From: Chrysogorgia sp. JL179-B06
Lineage: Eukaryota; Cnidaria; Anthozoa; Scleralcyonacea; Chrysogorgiidae
Assembly: GCA_035772405.1 (NCBI GenBank)
Contig: JAYKKM010000309.1
Span: 62,001-126,000 of the forward strand
DNA length: 64,000 nt
Direction: 5' to 3'
Shown: piece after piece, positions 12,301 to 21,275 of the stretch
How positions within the stretch are numbered: the first letter of the stretch is position 1
How the letters are laid out: every line of letters begins with the position of its first letter
Notes under the pieces: generated by a model
The model's input: the letters and a program-made list of their open reading frames with translations, nothing else
Told to the model about the DNA's origin: nothing
The model's database searches: none
Position numbers and translations under genes: made by a program

Positions 12301-15300
12301 GCTCGCCATGTCAAAACGGTGGAAGGTGCTTGTCAGAAGGAGGCTTGTACATGTGTACCTGTCCAAGTAATTATGAAGGAAAGAACTGCGAAATCAAAAA
12401 GTGTAAGTCAATTTATTAACACCGTACTGTTTCATATATATACATGCAGTACTATTCAAAATTAGCCTAACGAAAAACGCATTCGAAATGCGTTCCGCTC
12501 ACACATCGCAGTTTACATACTGAATTGCGTGTTAATTATTACATAATATAATTTAATATCGCCTATTAAAATATTTAAGACTAGAAGTTACTATCGCAAG
12601 GAAAGTGCTGCCTCAAAATTCAAGGTAGTTGTGATATTGTGCAAAATAGCACAAATAAGTGGCGGGCTTATTGAAGTCAACAGATGTAAGTCAATAGAAT
12701 CAGATGTAAGTTGAACATTTAATATTGAAGTCAACAGATGTAAGTTGAATAGTTATATATAAAAATGCAGTTGAACATAGAGATAAAATAGTTGTACAAC
12801 ATAGTTCTCTGTACAAGGCTTGCATAAAAATGCAGTTAAATATGAACACAAAAAGTTGACATTATAACAGTCGATAAACTAACAACTGCCAGAAGTTCAG
12901 CACTAAAGCAGAAGACGCTATATGACGATTGACGAACGAGGGCCGTTTGCATGCAGGCCGTTGGCGAGTTCTATCCAAACATTTGATTCGAATAGTTTCC
13001 GCACCGGCGATTATACGAACATCTACGAGTTACGTCATAAAACGTCATAAATCTGTGCGAGACACAGCAACCCAAGTCAAGATCAGCAAAAATTATAAAT
13101 ATATGTACAAAAGAATTGTACGGAAAAAAAACTAAGAATATTAAAAGAAAAAAGTTTAAGGCCCTGTTTACATGGAGGAATAGGGTACACGCACAACCCG
13201 TGGCAAGTTCTCGACATTACCCTCCTAGTAGGGTCCCTTCCAAGAGGGTCAAAAGATAGCAGCAGGGCCAACTCCTCTAGTAGGGTCACCCTCCCTTTGC
13301 GTGGCCACTAAACAAATTGAAAATGGCGGGAAAACGATGAGTTTTGGTGGCAGGTTTTATTGTTTTGTCTCTTGGTCCTTTGGTCGCCGCATTTAAATGC
13401 TGTGGTCTATTGCTTGTCTTTTCGTTGTTTCAAAAACGACAAGTCACCAACAACAGTTAGCAATTCATGCAGCGAACCAGTACAATGCTGCTTTAGCTCG
13501 GATGAGACACGTTCGAAGGAGAGCTGTTCGTCGTCGTCGTCGATTTTGGCGGATTCCTGGCAGAACAGAACAGTGAAGGCTCAAACTGTATAATGGAGTT
13601 TTACTTGAAGCTGAAATACACCGAACGAGCGCTTTTATTGCGCGCTTTTTCACTGAAATATGACCCGTCTGGGAGGGTGACCCTACCAGCTAGGACACAT
13701 GTAAACGAAACCGAGAAAGACAATGGACTAGGGTAACCCTTCTACTAGGGTAACCCTTCCAGAAGGATCACCCAACCTCCATGTAAACAGGGCCTAAAAG
13801 AAATGTCACGGGAAATGTTTAAGACAAGCTTGGATAAAAGTTCTCTCTGGAATCTCTCTGTCTAATTTTCCGTTGAAAGTTAAACGCTCGGGTTTTCCTG
13901 AGTGCAGCGTTCTGGCAATAAGCTAAGGATATGAAACTTTGTCTTGTGGGTTGTTAATAATTTGATGGAACAACTTAATGGAGCAGACTTTCAGGCGTCG
14001 ATCACTGAGCAGAGAGAGGCCACTTTTCTGCAATCGTTCGCTATATGATATCTACCCGGGAAGATAATCGAAGTGATCGAACTCGTTCTAGGTCATCACA
14101 CAGTTGTACTCAAGCACGGGTCGAACATATGTACAATAAAAGTTAATTATTTCTTCAGCGGGTATTTTGAATCAAATCTCTTTGAAGTAGACTCCACTTC
14201 GGGATCATCTAAACAAGACACACTGGGGTCATCTAAACAAGAGCCGGAAAATGCCATAAACTCTGGTAAAATTACCCATTCAAAGAAGTACGCCGGCAGA
14301 TTCAATGTACTTTCTCTTTTACTCTTTCTCTATTATATAGTGATAACAGCTGTGAATGCTCTTTGGAGGAAAATTAGTCGAAATAAACTATTTAGTTCCT
14401 CATGCAGGAAAGTAGAGGAGCTTCTTAGTCATAGTACGCGATAGAATCACTCAGTGACTCATATTTGAGAAACAAATATGGCGTCGAAATTGGACAAATT
14501 CTCCAACTTCAACTAGCCATATCTTTTTAACTAAATTGATAGGAATTCTGAAACTTTGGAAATAAACTAACGTCGGTAAGATCTTTCATATGAACTACAT
14601 TTGTATTTTGACTGGAGTATACCTTTAACACATTCAAGTGATTGTTGTTGCCACTTGCCACTCTGGCCGTATGCAAGTAAACCGATAACGAAAACGCCAG
14701 GGTAAGACGTTACAAAGAGATGATGAGTAGTCGTTAATAGCCCTTGGTATAGAAGATTTTAAATTATAGTTGATATAATAACAATAAGATACTTAATAAT
14801 ACTTAACTGTAACATTTTTCAATTTTTCCAACCCTGGTAGTGGTATATTCCAGATAAATCGAGAGACATTCATGATCACACCGTAAAGCGTTTACTCTAT
14901 TCCGCGTGGGTGAGGTCAACACTTGAATATGCCAGTCCACTAGTCCAGTATGGTTTCCATACAAGAAAACGTATAATATGAACAACATTTTAGCAGCTGC
15001 AGCGCCGTGCCTCTCGGCTTATTTTAGGTCATGAAGTAGATTACAAGACCAGGCTTGAACAACTTCAGCTTCTTCCTCTGTACATGCGTATGGAAATCAC
15101 AGATCTTGTCTTCCTTTTTAAAATGATTCACGGCTTAATTAGTAGACACGCAACGTGGTTTCATTATACTTGGAGAAGTACGAGTCGTTGTCTGCGTAAT
15201 ATTGATGACTTGACTCTTATAGTACCTTATGCCCGTACAGATGTCTTTAAGTGTTCTTATTTCGTTCGTGTCACTATAGGCTCTGGAACTCCCTCCCATA

Positions 15301-18300
15301 CTCTATATACGTGCCATTAACACCTTGTCGTTTTTTAAGAGGCTACTTTCTCAGCATTATTTCAAACTTTTCCCTGTTGCTTTTAATCCATAGTTTTTCT
15401 GTTTCGTATAATTTCGTTTATGTCTTATTCTTTGATTTCATATTAATGTTATATGTTATTTGTATTTGTAAAGGTGACCAATCTTGAGGGAATCTTCTTG
15501 CATGAATTCTGTTTTTCGGAGTTTACTCTAATACATTCATAGCCGTACGCAGGATTATTTTGGCAGGGGGGGCAGTAAGACAAATTCTGTGAAGTTTGTG
15601 TTCGCCAGGGACCTCTCTAAAATTTTAATTTTGAAAGCTCCAGAAGAGCATTTCCGGCTATTTTTGCGAGGAACATTCTGAAAAAATTTATTTGTAAGGT
15701 CTGGTAATATTTAGACTTTTTTAAAGATAAGCAAGCCCATTGTTAACGAAATAGACAGAACGCCATGTGTCTGGTATGTTCTCTACTCCTATTACTTATC
15801 TAGTAAAGAGTACGTCTTGTAAGTTTAATATCAAAACTACCATGCAGTTATTTATACCGCACGGTCGCCGGTTTCGCTTCTTGACGGAATCAAAATGGCT
15901 GCATGGTCAGCATATTAAGCATAAGTTGAAACCAAAATATGCATTTAAATTTGAAATTTTCAAGACGAATTATTTATGTTTACGTCGCATTTCAGCACTC
16001 AAATTAAATAATTGTCTGAATACCTATAATAAATTGATAATCAACCTTATAAAAAAAACATATTTTACCGTACTCGATACCGAATATTCAGATACCGAAA
16101 TGGAAGAGGACGTCTGAACGATGACAAAGACAAACTTATAACTACTGTATGAAATTCCTGAATCTTTGATATTACTGTTTTATACATGTTTTAAATGGCG
16201 GTTACTTTAAGAGGGACTGCTACTTTCGGGGGAGGGTTACTTTAAGAGGGGCGGCTACTTCCGGGTGGCGGTTACTTTAAGAGGGGCGGCTACTTTCGGG
16301 GGGGGGGGGTTACTTTAAGAGGGGCGGCTACTTTCGGGGGGGGGGGTTACTTTAAGAGGGACTGCTACTTTCGGGGGGGGGGGGGTTACTTTAAGAGGTG
16401 CGGCTACTTTCGGGGGGGGGAAGATTACTTTAAGAGGGGCGGCTACTTTCGGGGGGGGGGGGTTACTTTTAAGAGGGGCGGCTACTTTCAGGTTTTTCTA
16501 GTAATTGCTTAAAAAGTGGCTAATTTCGAGGGGGCGGCTACTTTCGGGGGCGGTTATTTTCGAGATTCTACGGGTTCTAATAAATAAATATATATATAAA
16601 TAAGTAAATGAATAAAATGGTCTATAAGAAACACAGTTATTTTAATTTGTTGAACCAATCTGCATGGATATCTTTCGCTTTATTTCAGGGTGCCCGGAAT
16701 TTAATATAGAGAAAAGAGGATGCTTCAAAACCCCACCGGTTGCCGAACGTGAGATGTTGCTATTTAATGCGCGAGACCGCATTGACTGGGGCAATGGCTG
16801 GGACAACTTTATCGAAAGGCTTAACTGCAAGTAAGTAAAATAAAAGTCTTTTTTTATAAAGTAAATGGTTTGAACCTAGGAGTATCATTATAGATGTGCG
16901 AAGTTGGTCGTCCAGGTTATTGTAGTCTTGAGAAGACTATTACTGACGCGTTTCGACGGCCTCAGCGGTGGTCATCATCGGAATCTGCCTGAAGACTAAA
17001 GCGTGTTTGTGATCAGGTTTGCCTATATATATATATACGTCTGGTTCATACGTCATGTTGGAACACTGTTGTTTCCACATATGGTGTAATTGTTGCATTT
17101 CATATCGCGTGTGGGATTTGTAAATCGATATGGTACGAGGTCGCGTTTTCCCTAGTTTTGTTATTGTAGTTAGTGGTTGGTGCAAATCCTGGGTCGGACC
17201 ACCACTCAGGGTCTTAAAAATAATTGAGGAGAAAGTGCTGCCTTTGCAAACAACACCAGCAAATGGTAAGACTTTCGAGTCTTCTCGGAAAACGACCTTA
17301 AATCGTAGGCCCTCGGAATCCTTATCAGATGGGTTTTTCCGTTCACCTAAGAGTGATAAACTTGAATAGTCAAGCGCTTAATACATGAGCCTCTGGCTCG
17401 GATAAATAGGGCAACCTCATCTTGTTTGGAATTAAACTAGAAATACGTATCCGCTGACTATCCCCTACGGGATTACCCCCATCCATGGTTCCCAGACCTC
17501 GCGCGCCGTGTATTTGTAGTTCACAAATTGCAATTGTGCAATTTGTCGTAGATTTTGAACGTTATCTCGATCAATATTTAACCGATTTTAATTCTGAAAA
17601 CAGATTTGGAATTAGCGTGTCTAAAGTGGATTGACAGCCAATCGGATCGAAAAACACGGATGAAGTCAATCCGGGCACATGTTTACATCAATCCGTTTGG
17701 CAGCAGGCCTCAAACCGCACATGCGTACTTTTTGAGGCCTGAATACGCGCATGCGTAAATTTCGCGCATGCGTATCAAGTCATTTTCAAGTCAAACCGTG
17801 TTTACATCAGTCAGATTGGCAACATTCAAGTCGATCCTTGCTTGAATCTCAAGTCAATCCACTCAACTGCGTGGATTGACTTCAGCCATCCGTTTCGATC
17901 AGATCGAAAACTTTCAATCGTCTTCATGTAAACACAACAAGGAGAAACATTGACTTGAACACTCAATCCGCTTCATGTAAACAGGGCCTAAATACATAAC
18001 ATACCTGTATGTGTCTATTATATGGTTATAATTTCATGTGTTAATATACACATTGCTGTAGTGAATGTTGGAGAGCTTGGAGTATATAGTGACTACAGTA
18101 CATATATCAATCGAACCAGTACATCATTGAGTCTTGGTAGCTCAATGGTTAGAGCGTCTCACCGGCAATCAGAAGGTTTCTGAATATACGAGCTTGACGA
18201 TCGCCCATGTATCGTCTGTTATAATTTCATGTTACAAGGTTCCAAATATATTAGCATATATTAGCAACAGAACGATAAATATATTAGCGACATAACGATA

Positions 18301-19450
18301 GTTATCTTTTTTGAGGTTCGTAACTCTGGTCCGTAACTAAAATAGAGCCTTTTGATTGGCTGAGTACGAGGTCCGTATCACACCAGTACGGACCTCTCGC
18401 AACTTTTCGCGCCAAAAAATTGCAATTTTTTTTACTTTGCTCGAAAAAAATAAAACACGTTATTTACCGCTTTGGTCGGTCCGTACTGGAAAAATATTTT
18501 CCCTCAGTCTCAGAAGGGAAAATATTTTTCCAGTACGGACCTCCCAGCCGGTAAATAACATATATATATATATATGTTATGTATTACCTCGTTCTTTAAA
18601 AATCCCCGCTTTAAATTTCTGTATAATTAGCGGGCTTTTTAAAAGAACGAGGTTAATACATAACATATATATCTATCGTAACAGCCAAGGCCCAAATACT
18701 GTCCGATTCGAATGGATCACCCAAAACGACTTTTTACTTCCTTATAAGGAGTTCGTCTACCATTTTATGTAATAGATAAAATAAGAGCGGCAGATCTGTA
18801 TGGATATTTACAATTGTAAATCCCATACAGATCTGACGCATAGGCGTAGGAACCGGGGGGGAGCTTCAGCCCCCCCCCCTCCCCCACAATTTTAACCCCC
18901 TGAGATTTAACCCCCAATGAGACCCCCTTATACCGGAAAGACACTATAACAACCTTTTTCATACTCCGATCCACTGGGCTCTCCCTTTGGAATCCAGGCT
19001 ATAATTGTAGTGTCAATAATAATTATACTGTATTATAACTACTGTACAAGTCTATTTGCAAGCAATTACTCATATAGTGTCACGTAAAACAAAATTAGGA
19101 AGTTAAGGGGGCCCGAGTACATACGTCAGTCCTAGCTAGGGCCCTCTCCTGATAATAAATATAAATATATATCTATATATGTAAAGTAAAATTGTAAAAC
19201 TTATTTTTTTCCCTATGGCAGATGTGCTTCACTAGCTCAAGCCGCCGGTTTTAAATACTTCTGCATCGAGTTTTATGGTGAATGTTGGGGATACAACAAT
19301 ATTGATCTTGGCAGCCAGAACAAAGCGCCAACAGAGTGTTGGAGTAAAAAACCCGACTACGAACAGTGCAAAGATGAGGAGGACCCTCACGAAACAACTG
19401 TTTGTGTGGGAATTGGTTGGCATGGGTATGTCTACGAATTGGTGAGTTAA
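6252..19450 (+). CDS. F5/8C-EGF-cysteine-rich extracellular protein gene (3' part)
   Basis: This is a spliced host gene entering from the left. The recognised exons are 6,252-6,393 (end of an F5/8C domain), 9,016-9,150, 10,350-10,484 and 12,268-12,402 (EGF domains), 16,689-16,830 and 19,222-19,450 (cysteine-rich module). Every exon has an AG acceptor and a GT donor (or the final stop), and the phases chain without conflict: 1, 1-1, 1-1, 1-1, 1-2, 2-stop. A broken EGF exon sits at 6,654-6,777. The product should be secreted or on the cell surface, with discoidin and EGF domains for binding carbohydrate, lipid or protein. Signal peptide and upstream domains lie outside the window or were not found. 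Cnidarian skeletal-matrix and adhesion proteins share this architecture, so this is a family-level call and not an orthologue assignment. Confidence 0.8.
6654..6777 (+). pseudogene. Broken EGF exon (relic of the tandem array)
   Basis: The sequence is closely related to the EGF exon at 9,016 (CCTTGTGACAGCGCGCCATG block, then CAACCAGGCTCGTAC) but is defective in three ways. The acceptor region with its pyrimidine tract is deleted, so it runs straight from GCTCGACCT into coding-like sequence. One extra base after the third Cys codon shifts the frame. The donor GTAAGT is deleted. It lies in the intron between the F5/8C exon and the first intact EGF exon, and the following intron sequence is the same as after the intact copies. 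It was probably duplicated and then lost. Confidence 0.8.
6797..7560 (+). repeat. Tandem-duplicated intron segment, copy A
   Basis: Starting at AAGGTGGTCTTGG and running through TTTTGGATGGAAATGATA, CGACCCCCAACAGAGTAATA and beyond, this segment is nearly identical to 9,205-9,990 and to 10,535-10,870 (shorter). Each copy follows an EGF exon or its relic, so the exon and its downstream intron were duplicated together. Confidence 0.85.
7591..7850. repeat. Hairpin MITE with about 55-bp imperfect TIRs
   Basis: The left end (ATCATACTTATGACATCACA, then ATGCATAATGACTTATTGAA) returns reverse-complemented at 7,788-7,835. A second copy begins at about 10,975 and continues to about 12,000, split by the element at 11,190. 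The internal sequence is AT-rich and non-coding. Confidence 0.75.
8030..8885 (+). repeat. Dispersed repeat with an inverted partner at 34.16-34.84 kb
   Basis: The block order here (ATTTTCGGCTTATTTCTTCA, GTTAAGCCAATTTGGT, GGATCTCTGCAGAGA, CCATTTTTACTTTG, CTCTTTCCTGTCCGGCTG) is found reverse-complemented and in reverse order at 34,160-34,840. It lies in an intron of the F5/8C-EGF gene and contains the TTAA-flanked element described next. Confidence 0.7.
8415..8874. mobile_element. Short TIR element flanked by TTAA
   Basis: Both ends are TTAACTCTTTCCTGTCCGGC and its exact reverse complement (8,415-8,434 and 8,855-8,874), so the TIR is 16 bp perfect inside a TTAA on each side. TTAA duplication is the hallmark of piggyBac and Kolobok transposons. 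The 460-bp body has no coding capacity, so this would be a non-autonomous copy. The second copy near 34.2-34.45 kb keeps the right-hand terminus. Confidence 0.65.
9016..9150 (+). CDS. Exon: EGF-like domain 1
   Basis: The acceptor TTTTTTCTATGTTCAG ends at 9,015 and the donor GTAAGTCAAC starts at 9,151. The exon is 135 bp, phase 1-1, so it can be duplicated or skipped without breaking frame. The peptide has the six EGF cysteines in spacing C-x4-C-x5-C-x8-C-x-C-x8-C: NPCDSAPCQNGG, RCSSQPGSYLC, DCPSNYTGVNCE. No calcium-binding D-x-D/N-E start is seen, so it is a plain EGF domain. The exon is almost identical to the one at 10,350, differing in one encoded residue near the start (T versus P). Confidence 0.93.
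9205..9990 (+). repeat. Tandem-duplicated intron segment, copy B
   Basis: Near-identical to copy A over about 780 bp, with scattered single-base differences and a few small indels towards the end. A minus-strand open frame through both copies (MNSASLQIFAQSS at its start) is repeated only because the DNA is duplicated. Confidence 0.85.
10350..10484 (+). CDS. Exon: EGF-like domain 2
   Basis: The acceptor TTTTTTCTATGTTCAG ends at 10,349 and the donor GTAAGTCAAC begins at 10,485. It is 135 bp, phase 1-1, with the same six-cysteine pattern as the previous domain and one amino-acid difference. The flanking intron sequence is also shared (GGCTCGACCTCATGTTGTGT upstream, the copy C segment downstream), so this is a recent exon duplication. 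Both copies keep splice sites and frame. Confidence 0.93.
10535..10870 (+). repeat. Tandem-duplicated intron segment, copy C (shorter)
   Basis: Matches the first third of copies A and B and diverges after about 10,870, where the sequence switches to the hairpin-MITE family also seen at 7,591. Confidence 0.8.
11190..11947. mobile_element. 758-bp TIR element with 9-bp target duplication
   Basis: The ends are CAACCTCGTTCCCAGGGCAT (continuing TTTGCCTCCACGG) and its near-perfect reverse complement. The element is bracketed by the direct repeat ATAAGTATG at 11,181-11,189 and 11,948-11,956. It interrupts a copy of the hairpin MITE of 7,591, whose two halves resume on either side. No transposase frame is visible. 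Duplications of 8-9 bp fit hAT or Mutator-like elements, so the class is uncertain. An ATAATAATA microsatellite lies inside at about 11,520. Confidence 0.75.
12268..12402 (+). CDS. Exon: EGF-like domain 3
   Basis: The acceptor TTTTTTTTCTATGTTCAG ends at 12,267. The donor GTAAGTCAAT begins at 12,403. It is again exactly 135 bp and phase 1-1. The peptide carries HPCASSPCQNGGRC, then LSEGGLYMCTCPS and NYEGKNCEIKK, with all six cysteines in EGF spacing. It is more diverged than EGF 1 and 2 (about one third of residues differ), so it split from them earlier, yet the upstream 90 bp of intron are still recognisably shared. Confidence 0.92.
12480..13156. other. Intron sequence, nothing recognised
   Basis: AT-rich sequence between the third EGF exon and the next transposon. 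A short phrase (GTCAACAGATGTAAG) recurs two or three times around 12,680-12,740. No coding signal is seen. Confidence 0.5.
13160..13794 (+). mobile_element. PIF/Harbinger-like non-autonomous element with TAA duplication
   Basis: The termini are GGCCCTGTTTACATGGAGG and its reverse complement, flanked by TAA at 13,157-13,159 and 13,795-13,797. The plus-strand interior around 13,465-13,575 encodes an arginine-rich stretch ending RRRRFWRIPGRTEQ. This matches the RFWVRPGRTEQWW stretch of the element at 22.1 kb and resembles the N-terminus of PIF/Harbinger transposases. The 635-bp length and lack of the DDE core make it a deletion derivative. It lies in the intron after EGF 3. Confidence 0.8.
13800..14855. 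other. Intron sequence, unassigned
   Basis: It contains one 123-codon plus-strand open frame (14,073-14,444) with a hydrophobic stretch (LSLLLFLYYIVITAV) near residues 80-94 and a GSSKQ repeat around residue 45. I recognise no family and no splice context supports it. The rest is AT-rich and without signal. Confidence 0.4.
14860..15485 (+). pseudogene. LINE 3' fragment (RT C-terminal region)
   Basis: Broken plus-strand frames give WVRSTLEYASPLVQYGFHT, then LQRRASRLILG, LEQLQLLPLYMRMEITDLVF and a later WNSLP-type block in another frame. This is the usual sequence order of the post-YADD part of LINE reverse transcriptases. Stops at about 14,980 and frameshifts at about 15,270 show decay. It sits in an intron in the same orientation as the host gene. 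Confidence 0.75.
15490..16190. other. Intron sequence with one unassigned ORF
   Basis: A 116-codon plus-strand open frame lies at 15,767-16,117, rich in K, N, Y and I with an acidic end (SDTEMEEDV). It resembles no family I know and its AT-driven composition argues against a real protein. No splice signals of note. Confidence 0.35.
16195..16560. repeat. G-rich minisatellite, about 36-44-bp unit
   Basis: Roughly nine imperfect copies of a unit containing GGTTACTTTAAGAGGGGCGG followed by CTACTTTC and a G-run of 7 to 12. The G-runs vary most in length and could form quadruplex structures. It ends 130 bp before the exon at 16,689. Confidence 0.9.
16689..16830 (+). CDS. Exon: cysteine-rich module, first half
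   Basis: The acceptor TTTCGCTTTATTTCAG ends at 16,688 and the donor GTAAGTAAAA begins at 16,831. The exon starts in phase 1, as needed after the EGF exon, and ends in phase 2. The peptide reads CPEFNIEKRGCFKT, then AEREMLLFNARDRIDW and GWDNFIERLNC. The C-x(n)-GCF opening and LLFNARD block look like a cysteine-rich extracellular module found next to EGF and F5/8C domains in cnidarian matrix-type proteins; I cannot name a formal family with certainty. Confidence 0.85.
17470..18050 (+). repeat. Dispersed repeat (partner at 27.60-27.74 kb) split by a MITE
   Basis: The sequence TGTAGATTTTGAACGTTATCTCG through CAGATTTGGAATTA is nearly the same at 17,545-17,615 and 27,626-27,695. Both continue into TACATAACATAC. 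At 17.6 kb the match is interrupted by a 364-bp insertion bounded by TAA. Confidence 0.75.
17625..17988. mobile_element. MITE with TAA duplication and preserved empty site
   Basis: The right end, read inverted, is GGCCCTGTTTACATGAAGCG, the same terminus as the PIF/Harbinger-like element at 13,160. The left end lacks the first 16 bases of that TIR but then matches (AGTGGATTGA versus AGCGGATTGAG). TAA flanks both sides (17,622-17,624 and 17,989-17,991), and the related repeat at 27.7 kb has a single TAA with no insertion at this point. The interior consists of variants of TTGACTTGA and GCATGCG. Confidence 0.75.
18130..18215 (+). repeat. tRNA-derived SINE head
   Basis: GGTAGCTCAATGGTTAGAGCG is a good Pol III A box (D-arm) as in tRNA-derived SINEs. 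The B box is degenerate. The sequence before it (ATCAATCGAACCAGTACATC) and after it (CGAGCTTGACGATCG) is repeated around 36.0-36.2 kb. Confidence 0.6.
18459..18560. repeat. Fold-back hairpin 1
   Basis: GGTCCGTACTGGAAAAATAT (continuing TTTCCCT) at 18,478 is mirrored at 18,517-18,543, and the stem extends imperfectly to GTTATTTACCG / CGGTAAATAAC at the edges. The loop is about 12 bases. Confidence 0.85.
18573..18666. repeat. Fold-back hairpin 2
   Basis: TATGTTATGTATTACCTCGT (continuing TCTTTAAAAA) pairs with the reverse complement at 18,637-18,666. The inner arms (CCCCGCT / AGCGGG) continue the stem. It starts where hairpin 1 ends, separated by a TATATA run. Confidence 0.85.
18791..18835. repeat. 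Fold-back hairpin 3
   Basis: CAGATCTGTATGG and CCATACAGATCTG flank ATATTTACAATTGTAAATC, itself self-complementary around CAATTG. The whole 45 bp is nearly one palindrome. Confidence 0.85.
19222..19450 (+). CDS. Last recognised exon: cysteine-rich module, second half, with stop
   Basis: The acceptor TTTTTTTCCCTATGGCAG ends at 19,221, and entry in phase 2 matches the previous exon. The peptide has CASLAQAAGFKYFCIEFYGE, CWGY, APTECWSKNPDYEQC, then CVGIGWHGYVYEL. At the end there are two readings: ELVS-stop (TAA at 19,448-19,450), or a donor GTGAGT at 19,442 leading to a further exon. I prefer the stop because AATAAA follows within 50 and 90 bp and no phase-0 exon was recognised downstream. Cysteine-rich with conserved aromatic residues suggests a disulfide-bonded binding module. 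Confidence 0.8.
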
Positions 19451-19497
19451 CACATGGTACATGCATGTTTAGATCTAACTTAATAATATTTATATAA

Positions 19498-19543
19498 TAA
19501 AATAGAAAACCCTTAAAAATATGATGAAGTAATGTTCAATAAA
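19498..19543 (+). promoter_or_regulatory. Two candidate polyadenylation signals
   Basis: AATAAA occurs at 19,498-19,503 and again at 19,538-19,543, at distances of 48 and 88 bp after the candidate stop codon. In AT-rich DNA this hexamer is common by chance, so it only supports the terminal-exon reading. Confidence 0.4.
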
Positions 19544-19671
19544 CGAGCAACAGTGCGTAACCACAGGGTTTTGCGTACAGACGCTCGCGGGCGCAAAAAG
19601 GCGGCGCTAAGTAGCGTCTGTGCTGCCGATTATTCGCAATACTTATAGATTATGCTCATGCCTTATAGTAG

Positions 19672-19881
19672 ACTTGCTCCAAGTCTGCCTCTTGATTGTT
19701 TCGGGTTTATTTAAAGACGAGTTTTTTTCGAGAAGACGGGTTTATTTTGAGAGTGGTTTGGTTTCAAAGACGGTTTGTTTCAAGGTTTTGAAAAGAACCT
19801 GTCTCGAAACAAATCCGTATTCTCAAACAAACACGTCTTTAAACAAACCCGAAACAATCAAGAGGCAGACTTGGAGCAAGT
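19672..19881. repeat. Fold-back element with about 95-bp arms
   Basis: ACTTGCTCCAAGTCTGCCTC (continuing TTGATTGTTTCGGGTTTATT) is matched by its reverse complement ending at 19,881, and pairing continues into the TTTAAAGACG / CGTCTTTAAA arms and beyond with mismatches. It is a short hairpin transposon-like repeat downstream of the gene. Confidence 0.85.
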
Positions 19882-19889
19882 TTATGCTT

Positions 19890-21080
19890 ATAGCAACTAA
19901 CGAGTATTCACTAAAAGTTTAAGAAATCATATAAAAAGTTCTAATAGACAAATAGGACAAGCTGAAAAGCTAAAACGAAACAGTATAACGAGAATCGGCA
20001 CCGTCGACGGCTACCTGGAAATATCGTATGATTAACAATTCAATTCCCGCATCTCTTCGACTGTTTGACCATCCTCGAACCAAAATTATGCCGACTGTAA
20101 ACAGTCATCCTTCGAAAGTTTTAGCAAACTCTTTTAATAGTCTCGTTTACAAAGAATACGTTGAGGCGGCTGAGAAACTGACTTCGTGCCGTTGTAAACA
20201 AACATTGAAAACGGAAGTAGTTCTGAACCAATTGAATATCACGTATTAACAGTATTTTCTAAGCGACCAATCATGGTCTACTATAAAAATTCCTTATAGT
20301 AGCTACGTCACAGAACACGTTCATAGTCTGTGTTTTTCAAAATTCAAATTTCACAGACTATGACGTAGGCTAGTTTATTGTAAACGGCTTCAAAAACAAG
20401 TAGTTCAAAAAAAAAATCAATGTTGTCTAAGTCGAGAAAATCAAAGATAAAATGTATGTAAATCAGGACGAATCTAGCTTTATCACGTGGATACTTTATC
20501 ATGTGCATGGATACTCTTCCACAATGAAACTGCCAAATTTAATTAATTTGATATGGTGCATGACATATTTCTCGTTATAGCCTATAGGTGAAACATTTTC
20601 TGCTTGCGACTTCCGTAATTTGTACTTCATAACTTAAACTCTGTCACTAGTTGGCTACCGACACATCATCTTTGTCCAATAATATACAATATATTCTGGA
20701 ACAAGAACGTTCCAAGTCTATTTTCATTCTGGAAAATTTAGAATGTTGTTGGTTGTTTCTTTCTAAAATTACGCGAGAAAATTGTCTTTCTAAAATTGCC
20801 AGAGACATGTGAGCAAATGTAGTAACAGATAGTCAGATTGCATATGTACCATGGCCCCAAATTCAACTATTAATAATTTCTGGCGACCATGAATATCGAT
20901 AACCACCGATAAATCGACCGATCAGCTCGGAAATCGGATCGGAAATCGGAATTTATCGGATGGGTAAATTGGTTTCTCGATCGGCTGATCCCTACTAGGG
21001 GGGCCTACCCCCCCCCCCCCCCCCAACTACACATTTGGCCCTCCCAGTCTCCTGAATGTCTGCATGCTAAATTCAAGTAA
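19890..21080. other. Intergenic, nothing firmly recognised
   Basis: Contains small hairpins around 20,270-20,375 (TCTACTATAAAAATTCCTTA-type arms and CATAGTCTGTG / CACAGACTATG) and a C-run at 21,008-21,024. A 73-codon plus-strand frame at 20,028-20,249 has protein-like composition but no recognised family. Confidence 0.4.
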
Positions 21081-21134
21081 TAACTTTTGCTTCTTTGAAA
21101 TTTGAAGTGTGTTTCTGTTGCTAATCGTGATGCT

Positions 21135-21275
21135 GATAGGCTTACCAGTGGAATCAGTGTTCACCAGAATTACGCTTCCACTGGACTCTTTGGTCCTTTT
21201 GACCAGCATCAGCTCCTTGATGCCTGTCAAAATGACCAAAGGCTCTACTGCATTGAATGGAAATATTGTGATCCA
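21135..21275 (-). pseudogene. Exon-like fragment of unknown family
   Basis: On the minus strand an acceptor (CCATTCAATGCAG) is followed by an open frame reading EPLVILTGIKELMLVKRTKE and then SSGSVILVNTDSTG, ending at a donor-like GTAAGC. The composition is protein-like with regular hydrophobic spacing. I cannot name the family. It may be an isolated exon or a transposon scrap. Confidence 0.25.
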
